The notes under the pieces: generated by a model
Databases searched by the model: none
Seen by the model: only the letters and a program-made list of their open reading frames with translations
Told to the model about the DNA's origin: nothing
Origin: an uncultured Lachnospiraceae bacterium
GTDB lineage: Bacteria > Bacillota > Clostridia > Lachnospirales > Lachnospiraceae
Assembly (NCBI GenBank): GCA_947593655.1
Contig: CANQDS010000010.1
Span: forward strand, 1 to 42,308
DNA length: 42,308 nucleotides
Reading direction: 5' to 3'
Position numbers and translations under genes: made by a program
Shown here: positions 9,665 through 16,066 of the stretch, piece after piece
How positions within the stretch are numbered: position 1 is the stretch's first letter
Layout: each line of letters starts with the position of its first letter

Positions 9665-10640
9665 GTATAATCAGCCAGAAGCGATCTTAGATCAGTACGA
9701 TCTGTCGATAAATCAGATCACAAAGGGAAGAGGAGTGTATATCTGCGACACGGATCGGGGGATGATGCTTTTGATCCCGTTCCGCGGTTCCGAGGAACGC
9801 GCCGCTTTTTTAAGGCAGATCCTCTGTTATTTCCGGGAAGAGGGCATGGCGGTCGAGCAGATCTACCGGACGAAAGAGGAGGAAGTGCTCTCCGAGGACG
9901 AGGCGGGCGCGAAATACCTGTTAAAGGATATGTTTGCGGGAAGCGAGTGCAGCAGCAGGAGCCGGGAAGATATGAAAACCGCCCTGGGGCTTCTGGCGCG
10001 TTTCCACAGGATCAGCTGCGCCTGTTGTGCAGAAATTCCGGAATTTTTAAAAAGCGAGAAAAATTCCCTGCTCCTCCTCTATGAAAAACACAACCGGGAG
10101 CTGGTCAAGGTGAAAAATTATGTCAGATCCCGCAAAAAGAAGAATGAATTTGAAATGAAGTTCCAGGAGCAGTATCCGCATTTCATCGAACATGCGGACC
10201 GTTCGCTTGCGCAGCTCCGCAGCCGGGAGGACGAGGAAAAGGAATACTGCCTCTGCCACGGGGATTTTAACCAGCACAATGTCATCAGGGGAAAAGACGG
10301 CTGGCATATCGTGAACTTTGAATATATGAATTATAACCTTCCGGTGCTGGATCTGGCGAATTTTCTCCGGAAGATGCTGGAAAAGAACAACTGGAACGAG
10401 GAACTGGGGATGCAGCTGATCGAAAGCTACACCCGGATACGGCCGCTTTCGCCGGAAGAGTACCGGCAGCTGTACCTTGTGCTCCTTTTTCCGGAGAAAT
10501 TCTGGAAGATCGCCAACCACTATTACAACTCCCGCAAGGCCTGGCTGTCCGGGCGCGATATTGAAAAACTGGGAAAAGTCGTGGCGCAGGAAGAGGCGCG
10601 GTGCCGTTTTTTAGAAAAGCTATTTTCTTTTCTGGCTTAA
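9663..10640 (+). CDS. CotS-like spore coat protein with kinase fold
   Basis: This 325-residue protein belongs to the CotS/HSK2-like aminoglycoside-phosphotransferase-fold family found in spore formers. The Brenner-type loop CHGDFNQHNV (about 198-207) is intact. The following metal-binding position reads VNFEYMNYNLPVLDLANFLRK, with Asn where active kinases have Asp, so catalysis may be lost or altered. The start is a TTG at 9663, seven bases after GGAGG; no ATG exists nearby. The ribosome binding site lies in the 3' arm of the cca terminator, so read-through messages from cca would hide it. A role in spore coat assembly is inferred from family membership. It could instead be another small-molecule kinase-like protein. 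Confidence 0.75.
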   Translation: MYNQPEAILDQYDLSINQITKGRGVYICDTDRGMMLLIPFRGSEERAAFLRQILCYFREEGMAVEQIYRTKEEEVLSEDEAGAKYLLKDMFAGSECSSRSREDMKTALGLLARFHRISCACCAEIPEFLKSEKNSLLLLYEKHNRELVKVKNYVRSRKKKNEFEMKFQEQYPHFIEHADRSLAQLRSREDEEKEYCLCHGDFNQHNVIRGKDGWHIVNFEYMNYNLPVLDLANFLRKMLEKNNWNEELGMQLIESYTRIRPLSPEEYRQLYLVLLFPEKFWKIANHYYNSRKAWLSGRDIEKLGKVVAQEEARCRFLEKLFSFLA

Positions 10641-10658
10641 TCATGTATACTGATACTT

Positions 10659-12026
10659 ATGAAGAAGAATTACGGAAAACAATTAATTTTATACGGAATG
10701 CTGCTGATGCTGGCGGGCTTTCTGGCCGGCTGCCAGATGCAGGGAGAGGAACGCGCAGGCAGCGGGCGTTATTCGGCGTCTTCCCTGCCGGTCGGGGCGA
10801 AGGAGCAGGCGTCCGGGGGCGAAGCTAAGGAAGAAGCGCTTTTTCTGGTGGTTTCCAATAACAGCGCACAGGAGGAACTTAGGCTGTACAACTACGAGAA
10901 CGAACTGGAATACCGGTATTATTACACGGTCGGGACGGCGTTTCTGGATAAGTACGGGCAGCAGGTGTCGGCGGTCAATTTCACGCCGGGGAAAGCGGTG
11001 CATATCGGGCATCTGGATACGGACGGGAAGCTGACGGAGGTCCGGATCGCGGAAGAAGCGTGGGAGTATGACGATGTGGTCCGTTTTTCCGTGCAGCCGG
11101 AAGAGGGGCTGTTTAAGATCGCGGACGATAAATATGCGTACAACAGTGAACTGTTCGTTTTTTCGGACGATAAGATCTCCTCGCTGGCCGATGTGACGAA
11201 GAATGATAAGCTGTCGATCGTCGGTCTTAAGAAGCGGATCCTTTCCGTGACGGTGACGACCGGGCACGGGACGCTGCAGCTGGCGAATACGGAACTGTTT
11301 GAAGGCAGTTTTCTGGAGCTGGGAAGGAATATCTTCGCGAAGATCACTCCGGATATGCAAATGGAGATCCCGGAAGGGGAGTATGTGCTGACGGTGGCCA
11401 ACGACGGATGGGGCGGAAGCTGCAATATCAGCATCCGGCGCGGCGAGACGACGACCGTGGACTTAGACGCGATCAAGGGCGAAGGGCCGTCTTACTGCCA
11501 GCTGATGTTTGCAGTGGACATTGAAGGCGCGGTGATCAAAGTAGACGGGCAGGAAGTCGACTACAGCGAACCGCTTCAGATCCGCTACGGCGTCCATTCG
11601 ATCGCGGTCGAAGCGGACGGCTATGAGGATTGGTCGAAGCATCTGTATGTCAATTCTCCGGAGGCGACGATCCTGATCGAGCTGGAGAGTAAGGGCGGCA
11701 GTTCCACACAGAATGATGAGCAGACCGAAGGGGAAGCTTCTGCGGGATCCACGGAAGAGGACTCTTCCGGGAACGCTTCCACGGAGAACGGTTCCTCCGG
11801 GGATAGTTCTTCCGGAAACAATTCCTCCGGAAACGGTTCTTCCGAAAACAATTCCTCCGGGAACGGTTCTTCCGGAAACAGTTCCTCCGGGAATGCTTCC
11901 TCCGGGAATAATTCCTCTTCCGGATCGGGTTCGGGGAGCAGTTCGAGCAGCATCGATTATGACCAGCTGATGCAGGATTACCTTTCCACACTGCGGTGGC
12001 AGTCGCTGCTGAACAGCGCGTGGTAA
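10659..12026 (+). CDS. PEGA-domain lipoprotein with low-complexity tail
   Basis: This 455-residue protein starts with a lipoprotein signal peptide (membrane stretch LILYGMLLMLAGFLAGC, lipobox LAGC with Cys25), so it is probably anchored on the outside of the membrane. The middle has two beta-rich regions. The second (about 285-345, GAVIKVDGQEV ... YGVHSIAVEADGYEDW) is a PEGA-like domain. Residues ~346-435 are almost only Ser, Gly, Asn and Glu in SSGN-type repeats, likely a flexible linker. A short helical C-terminus (IDYDQLMQDYLSTLRWQSLL) follows. No Shine-Dalgarno is visible, and a TATACT box ends 7 bases before the ATG, so the message may be leaderless. The function is unknown; a role in surface or spore structure is a guess from context. 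Confidence 0.75.
   Translation: MKKNYGKQLILYGMLLMLAGFLAGCQMQGEERAGSGRYSASSLPVGAKEQASGGEAKEEALFLVVSNNSAQEELRLYNYENELEYRYYYTVGTAFLDKYGQQVSAVNFTPGKAVHIGHLDTDGKLTEVRIAEEAWEYDDVVRFSVQPEEGLFKIADDKYAYNSELFVFSDDKISSLADVTKNDKLSIVGLKKRILSVTVTTGHGTLQLANTELFEGSFLELGRNIFAKITPDMQMEIPEGEYVLTVANDGWGGSCNISIRRGETTTVDLDAIKGEGPSYCQLMFAVDIEGAVIKVDGQEVDYSEPLQIRYGVHSIAVEADGYEDWSKHLYVNSPEATILIELESKGGSSTQNDEQTEGEASAGSTEEDSSGNASTENGSSGDSSSGNNSSGNGSSENNSSGNGSSGNSSSGNASSGNNSSSGSGSGSSSSSIDYDQLMQDYLSTLRWQSLLNSAW
11761..11940 (+). repeat. In-frame minisatellite encoding SSGN repeats
   Basis: A run of degenerate 12- to 15-base units such as TCCTCCGGGAAC and TCTTCCGGAAAC, all in frame, encodes the Ser/Gly/Asn tail of the PEGA lipoprotein. 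Units differ mostly at third positions. Confidence 0.8.
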
Positions 12027-12087
12027 GCATTTTGTAACAAATTTGTGGTAAATTAGTAATAGTTTGGGGCAATTTGGCTTTTTTTCC

Positions 12088-12116
12088 TTGACAAACCATA
12101 AAAAAACAAGTATATA
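12088..12116 (+). promoter_or_regulatory. Sigma-A promoter of the HU gene
   Basis: A perfect TTGACA (12088-12093), a 17-base A-rich spacer and TATATA (12111-12116) precede the HU start by about 70 bases, leaving a moderately long 5' untranslated region. Confidence 0.65.
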
Positions 12117-12185
12117 TATGCTTGTAGGTAATTTGGGAGCAAACTCGAATTATATTAGATGAGAATCCAGAGGAGGAATATTAAC

Positions 12186-12458
12186 ATGAACAAAGCAGAA
12201 TTAGTTGCAGCAGTTGCTGAGAAGGCTGAACTTTCCAGAAAGGACGCAGAGGCAGCGGTAAAGGCACTTACAGATGTTATTGCGGAAGAATTGAATAAGG
12301 GAGAGAAGGTTACGTTAGTCGGGTTCGGTACGTTTGAAGTATCCGAGAGAGCCGAGAGAACCGGAAGGAATCCGCAGACCGGAGAGGAAATGGTCATTCC
12401 GGCATCCAAGGCTCCGAAGTTTAAGGCAGGAAAGGCTTTAAAGGACGCGATCAACTAA
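12186..12458 (+). CDS. hup: HU-type DNA-binding protein
   Basis: A 90-residue nucleoid protein of the HU/IHF family that bends DNA non-specifically. The whole length is canonical: [20 protein letters not shown], then [14 protein letters not shown] and the arm motif [12 protein letters not shown], ending [15 protein letters not shown]. The start at ATG 12186 was chosen over an upstream ATG (12159) because AGGAGG at 12171-12176 is 9 bases before it and the resulting N-terminus is the conserved one. It has its own strong promoter and is followed after 10 bases by rqcP, as is common in Clostridia. Confidence 0.97.
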   Translation: MNKAELVAAVAEKAELSRKDAEAAVKALTDVIAEELNKGEKVTLVGFGTFEVSERAERTGRNPQTGEEMVIPASKAPKFKAGKALKDAIN

Positions 12459-12468
12459 TCGGGACGAT

Positions 12469-12711
12469 ATGAGACTGGACAAGTTTTTAAAGGTTTCGCG
12501 CCTGATCAAGCGCAGGACGGTTGCGAACGAAGCCTGCGACGCGGGCAGGGTTATGGTGAACGGCAAGCCGGCGAAGGCTTCCGCGAATGTGAAGGCCGGA
12601 GATGAGATCACAATTCTTTTTGGACAGAAATCGGTTAAAGTAAAGGTACTTGATGTCCGCGAGACGACGAAGAAGGACGAAGCCAAGGAGTTATTTGAAT
12701 ATTTATCGTAA
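12469..12711 (+). CDS. rqcP: S4-domain RNA-binding protein RqcP (YabO)
   Basis: An 80-residue protein made almost entirely of one S4 RNA-binding domain (MRLDKFLKVSRLIKRRT ... AGRVMVNGKPAK). In Bacillus the orthologue binds 23S rRNA and peptidyl-tRNA on obstructed 50S subunits and helps RqcH add alanine tails during ribosome quality control. The same gene order is seen in Bacillus, where rqcP (yabO) precedes yabP-yabQ-divIC. It shares the HU message (10-base gap). A perfect 11-bp inverted repeat overlaps its stop codon, and a terminator follows about 145 bases later. Confidence 0.9.
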   Translation: MRLDKFLKVSRLIKRRTVANEACDAGRVMVNGKPAKASANVKAGDEITILFGQKSVKVKVLDVRETTKKDEAKELFEYLS

Positions 12712-12774
12712 CGATAACTGAATCGTTACGATGCGAAAATGCATTCAAAATCGCTTCGCGATGGCATTTTCGCA
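12705..12774. repeat. Two adjacent perfect inverted repeats after rqcP
   Basis: ATCGTAACGAT (12705-12715) pairs with ATCGTTACGAT (12722-12732). Immediately after, TGCGAAAATGC (12732-12742) pairs with GCATTTTCGCA (12764-12774), and an inner hairpin ATCGC-TTC-GCGAT lies at 12750-12762. There is no T run, so these are not ordinary terminators; they resemble REP-like palindromic units. Confidence 0.7.
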
Positions 12775-12854
12775 CCCCTGAATCATGTTCTTACGGTCTC
12801 AGCAGCAAGTGCTTCGACCTGTTTTGAACAGTTATTATTTATCATAAAAAGAAG

Positions 12855-12892
12855 GACCTCCTAATATATTATAAGTATAGGAGGTCTTTTTT
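12855..12892 (+). terminator. Terminator of hup-rqcP whose 3' arm is the yabP Shine-Dalgarno
   Basis: GACCTCCTA (12855-12863) pairs perfectly with TAGGAGGTC (12878-12886), followed by T6 (12887-12892). AGGAGGT in the 3' arm is 7 bases before the yabP ATG, so it is also the ribosome binding site of yabP. Confidence 0.85.
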
Positions 12893-13177
12893 ATGGAAGA
12901 AAAAACATTGGGGAAATCTCATAAGATTTTACTGAGCAATCGGAAAAACGGCAGTTTTACGGGAGTGCTGGATGTGCTTTCGTTTGATGTTTCGGAGATC
13001 CTTCTGGAAACGGAGCTGGGGATGCTGCTGATCCGGGGACAGGATCTTCATGTGAACCGCCTGAACCTCGAAAAAGGGGAAGTGGATATCGAGGGGCAGA
13101 TCGGCATGATGGAATATTCGGACGTTCCGGGCGCGGCGGGAAAAAAGGAATCTTTTTTTGGAAAGCTGTTTAAATAA
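12893..13177 (+). CDS. yabP: Sporulation protein YabP
   Basis: A 94-residue YabP/YqfC-family protein. In Bacillus yabP is a mother-cell sporulation gene. Family features here are the short beta-rich core with FTGVLDVLSFDVSEILLETELG and LLIRGQDLHVNRLNLEKGEVDIEGQI. It starts right after the T run of the preceding terminator, and its only ribosome binding site lies in the hairpin's 3' arm. Expression therefore probably needs a separate sporulation promoter near the hairpin, or read-through messages that open it. Its stop codon overlaps the yabQ start by one base. Confidence 0.9.
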   Translation: MEEKTLGKSHKILLSNRKNGSFTGVLDVLSFDVSEILLETELGMLLIRGQDLHVNRLNLEKGEVDIEGQIGMMEYSDVPGAAGKKESFFGKLFK

Positions 13178-13560
13178 TGGAGATCAGCGGGAATATTTAT
13201 GAAGAGCTTGCCATTTTCCGGAATTCCTGCATCCTGGGAGCCGTTATGATGGCGCTTTACGATGGAATCCGCCTTTTCCGGCGCGTGATCCCGCATGGAA
13301 CCGTATGGGTATCCGTCGAAGACTTCTGCTACTGGATGATCTTCGGGGCGGCGCTGTTTGTGCTTATGTACCGGGAAAACGACGGAGCGCTCCGCGGGTA
13401 TATCATAGGCGGTACGGCGGCAGGAATCCTTCTGTATTACCTTCTGGTCGGCACCCGGCTGGTAAAATGGCTGTCGTCATGGATTTTTCGGATAAAAAAA
13501 CGATTGAAAAAGTCTGCAAAAGAGGTTACAATGAAACTGCACCATTTATTTAAGAAATGA
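13177..13560 (+). CDS. yabQ: Spore cortex protein YabQ
   Basis: A 127-residue membrane protein of the YabQ family, needed for spore cortex formation in Bacillus and located in the membranes around the forespore. Hydrophobic segments lie at about 11-30, 43-63 and 72-95, followed by a strongly basic cytoplasmic tail (RIKKRLKKSAKE). The family motif AVMMALYDGIRLFRRVIPHG is present. It overlaps yabP by one base (TAATG), showing translational coupling, and precedes divIC by 9 bases. Confidence 0.9.
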   Translation: MEISGNIYEELAIFRNSCILGAVMMALYDGIRLFRRVIPHGTVWVSVEDFCYWMIFGAALFVLMYRENDGALRGYIIGGTAAGILLYYLLVGTRLVKWLSSWIFRIKKRLKKSAKEVTMKLHHLFKK

Positions 13561-13569
13561 GGAACAGGT

Positions 13570-13866
13570 ATGGGAAGAAATCGGAAGAGGAGAAACCGCA
13601 ACAGCGGGACGGTCAGCGTATGTTTGATCGTACTTGCGTTTCTGGCCGTTATGGCCGTGCAGATCTACCGTATGAAGCAGAAAGATGAGGCTTATGCCGC
13701 GGTCGAGCAGGAGCGTATGGAACAACTGGAAGATGAGACGCAGTATGCGCAGGAATTAGACGAGCTGGAAGCTTACATGAATTCAGATGATTTCATTGAA
13801 GAGAAGGCGAACGAGATGGGGCTGGTGCATGACAACCAGATCCTCTTTAAAGAGAGCGGAGAATAA
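13570..13866 (+). CDS. divIC: Septum formation protein DivIC/FtsB-like
   Basis: A 98-residue single-pass membrane protein: a basic cytoplasmic N-terminus (GRNRKRRNRN), one membrane segment (about 15-34) and an extracytoplasmic coiled coil (about 37-75, EQERMEQLEDETQYAQELDELE). The usual C-terminal patch follows (DDFIEEKANEMGLVHDNQILF). DivIC works with FtsL and DivIB/FtsQ in the division-site complex. Its place after yabQ matches Bacillus. The terminator at 13868 ends the unit. Confidence 0.9.
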   Translation: MGRNRKRRNRNSGTVSVCLIVLAFLAVMAVQIYRMKQKDEAYAAVEQERMEQLEDETQYAQELDELEAYMNSDDFIEEKANEMGLVHDNQILFKESGE

Positions 13867-13867
13867 A

Positions 13868-13895
13868 GGAGCGGATCCTTTTTCTCCGCTTTTTC
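13868..13895 (+). terminator. Terminator after divIC
   Basis: AGCGGA (13870-13875) and TCCGCT (13885-13890) form the stem, followed by a T4 run, directly after the divIC stop. Confidence 0.65.
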
Positions 13896-13900
13896 TATAG

Positions 13901-13995
13901 ATGCGCACCTCGCGGAGCAGAAAATAATTGCTGCGCAATTCCGCTCGGGCGCGAAGAATCCGGCCTGCCGGATTCTATGTTATGCGCACCTCGCG
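13901..13995. repeat. Hairpin cluster bounded by 14-bp direct repeats
   Basis: The 316-base gap between divIC and spoIIE holds ATGCGCACCTCGCG twice (13901-13914 and 13982-13995). Between the copies lie the hairpin AATTGC-TGC-GCAATT (13926-13940) and a perfect 10-bp stem, AGAATCCGGC with GCCGGATTCT (13955-13976). No coding potential is evident. The rest of the gap carries the spoIIE promoter. Confidence 0.65.
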
Positions 13996-14062
13996 CAGAT
14001 GAACCTGCTAAAATACTTTACCGGATTCAAAAGGCGTCGATTCGCTAAATGAAAGGAAGTTT

Positions 14063-14127
14063 TGACGAAAAGTTTTCTGAAACCGGAATCTGTTTTGACA
14101 AACATTTCCGGTGCGCCTTCGTATAAT
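14063..14127 (+). promoter_or_regulatory. Spo0A-type spoIIE promoter with 21-bp spacing
   Basis: TTGACA (14095-14100) and TATAAT (14122-14127) are both perfect sigma-A hexamers but 21 bases apart. This is the spacing of the Spo0A-activated Bacillus spoIIE promoter. TGACGAA (14063-14069) fits the 0A-box TGNCGAA exactly, and TGACAAA (14096-14102), overlapping the -35, fits 6 of 7. Transcription would start near 14134, after the ATG at 14111. Confidence 0.75.
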
Positions 14128-14182
14128 CGAGACACCCGCCGTTTTCCGGCGGAAAAGAATCGGACGATGGAGGCATGAAAAA

Positions 14183-16066
14183 ATGGAAGCAAACAAAACC
14201 TTACAAAAGAACGTTCAGAGGTGCGCGCAGGGAATCTTCGGCTTTTTGTCCAGCGCGGTGTGCATTATGGGATATTATCCGCTGCTGCCCGCCTATTTTG
14301 CGGCAAACTGCCTGAATCATGAAAGTTCGCTCCTTCTATACATAGGAATGATGACCGGCATGGGATATTTTATGCCGTTGGAAATGATCCTGAAATATGT
14401 TTTTGTTCTGATCATTATTGCAATTGCGATCCGTTTCTATTTGTGGGCGAACAGGAAATGCGGCGGTTTTATGGGAGGCGTGATTGCGGGCCTGACGACG
14501 ATCGCGATGAACTTTTCGGGAAATGCGTTCGCAACGGCCGACCGGAGGGATCTGATGTTAGGGATCAGCGAAGGCGTGCTGGTGCTGGGACTGACCGTTC
14601 CGGTCCACTATCTGATCGGGATGGCCGCGGCGGTGCGTCTGCCGGAACCGGGGCTGCGCCGCATGCGGGGAGCCGCGGGAGGCAGGGAAGAGGAGTTCTA
14701 CGATCCCGGAGGCCGGATGGCGGCGTTTGCATCGGCCGTGGACGGGCTTTCTTCGGTGTTTGCATCGATGGGGACGGAGAAGGAAAAGAGCACGCTGGAA
14801 GACGTAGGAGTGCTGGAGCAGGAAGTGACCGGGAAATTGTGCGCCGCCTGCGACGGATGCGCCGTCTGCTGGAATGAAAACAGCATCCATATTTCCGGGC
14901 GGATCCGGGCGATGCTTCAGGCGGTGGTGGAGCATCAGCCCAAGGAGGAGATCGTCCGGCAGGAGTATGTGCAGGAATGTCCGCGCTATCCGAATATGGT
15001 AGAGGAAGCGGTTCATGCGTTCAGCCGCATGGAGTTAAATCAGGCGTGGTACCGGCGCCTTCTGGAAAACCGGATGGTGATCGCGCAGCAGCTGGATGCG
15101 ATGGCGGAGCTGATGGAGGGCTGGGCGAAAGGAAGCCGCTGTTTAGACGCCAGATCCAGAGTGCTGATCGCGAGGATCGCCTATGAGGCGAAGGAAAAGG
15201 GGCTGCTTGCCGAGGATATCCATATCTATGAAGACGACGATCAAAGGCGCTGCATCAAGGCGCAGGTGGCCAGCAAGTGGGGAGGCGGGATCCCCAGCCG
15301 CAATTATGTAAGGGCGCTGGAAAAAGCCATGCATGTGCCGCTTCGGATCGAGCAGAACGCCCGCACCATTCTGACGAAGGATCCCGTTTCTATCACCGTA
15401 TATGAAGATACGGTATTTTATACCCTGCCGGGGATCGCGTCTCAGAAGAAGAGCGCTTCCCCGGTCAGCGGGGACAATTTCGTCCTGTTTACGCTGGACG
15501 ACGGGCATTATTTCGTCTGCCTTTCGGACGGCATGGGCTCCGGAAACCGGGCGAATCAGGAAAGCGAACTGGTCGTTGAACTGCTGCAGAAGTTTCTGGA
15601 GGCCGGTTTTCAGAAGGATACGGCGATCCAGATGATGAATTCGGCGATGGTCCTGCAGGGCGAGGATCATTCCTATTCCACGCTGGATCTGGCGGATATC
15701 GACCTGTATTCCGGAAAACTGGATCTGGTCAAGATCGGGGCGGCGGCGACCTTCATCAAGCACGGCAAGGAGGCGGAGTGCATCTCTTCAAGCACCCTTC
15801 CGACCGGGGTGGATGTCAGCTTAAAGCCGGAGCATACGCAAAAAACGCTCCATAACGGTGATTTCCTTGTCATGGTTACGGATGGTGTGTTAGAATATCT
15901 TCATGTAAAGAATCCGGAAGAAAAGATGATCGATTTTATCTGCGGCATCCAGACGGACAACGCCGGGGTGCTGGCGAAGACGATCCTGGACCGTGTTCTG
16001 CTGTTTACGGGAGGCTATGTCATGGACGATATGACGATACTGGTGACGGGAATCTGGGAGAAATAA
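14183..16066 (+). CDS. spoIIE: Stage II sporulation protein E (PP2C phosphatase)
   Basis: A 627-residue membrane phosphatase. In Bacillus SpoIIE dephosphorylates SpoIIAA to activate sigma-F in the forespore and takes part in polar septation. Residues 1-180 hold about five hydrophobic segments, fewer than the ten of Bacillus SpoIIE (827 residues), so the membrane part is reduced. The central region is followed by a PP2C-type domain (about 400-627) with VSGDNF, CLSDGMGSGNRAN, VMVTDGVLEY and DDMTILV, which hold the metal-binding aspartates. ATG 14183 was chosen because GGAGG (14169-14173) lies 9 bases upstream. The ATG at 14111 lies before the predicted transcription start. The tilS start codon abuts the stop. 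Confidence 0.93.
   Translation: MEANKTLQKNVQRCAQGIFGFLSSAVCIMGYYPLLPAYFAANCLNHESSLLLYIGMMTGMGYFMPLEMILKYVFVLIIIAIAIRFYLWANRKCGGFMGGVIAGLTTIAMNFSGNAFATADRRDLMLGISEGVLVLGLTVPVHYLIGMAAAVRLPEPGLRRMRGAAGGREEEFYDPGGRMAAFASAVDGLSSVFASMGTEKEKSTLEDVGVLEQEVTGKLCAACDGCAVCWNENSIHISGRIRAMLQAVVEHQPKEEIVRQEYVQECPRYPNMVEEAVHAFSRMELNQAWYRRLLENRMVIAQQLDAMAELMEGWAKGSRCLDARSRVLIARIAYEAKEKGLLAEDIHIYEDDDQRRCIKAQVASKWGGGIPSRNYVRALEKAMHVPLRIEQNARTILTKDPVSITVYEDTVFYTLPGIASQKKSASPVSGDNFVLFTLDDGHYFVCLSDGMGSGNRANQESELVVELLQKFLEAGFQKDTAIQMMNSAMVLQGEDHSYSTLDLADIDLYSGKLDLVKIGAAATFIKHGKEAECISSSTLPTGVDVSLKPEHTQKTLHNGDFLVMVTDGVLEYLHVKNPEEKMIDFICGIQTDNAGVLAKTILDRVLLFTGGYVMDDMTILVTGIWEK

Noticed and set aside
12811-12850. Sigma-E promoter for yabP (CATAAAAA at 12843-12850)
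   Set aside because: The -10 matches only partly and no -35 of the right type lies 13-15 bases upstream; sporulation control of yabP is expected from the family, not shown here.
14111-14182. Upstream ATG start for spoIIE
   Set aside because: It lies before the predicted transcription start near 14134, has no ribosome binding site, and would add an Arg-rich tail unlike SpoIIE.
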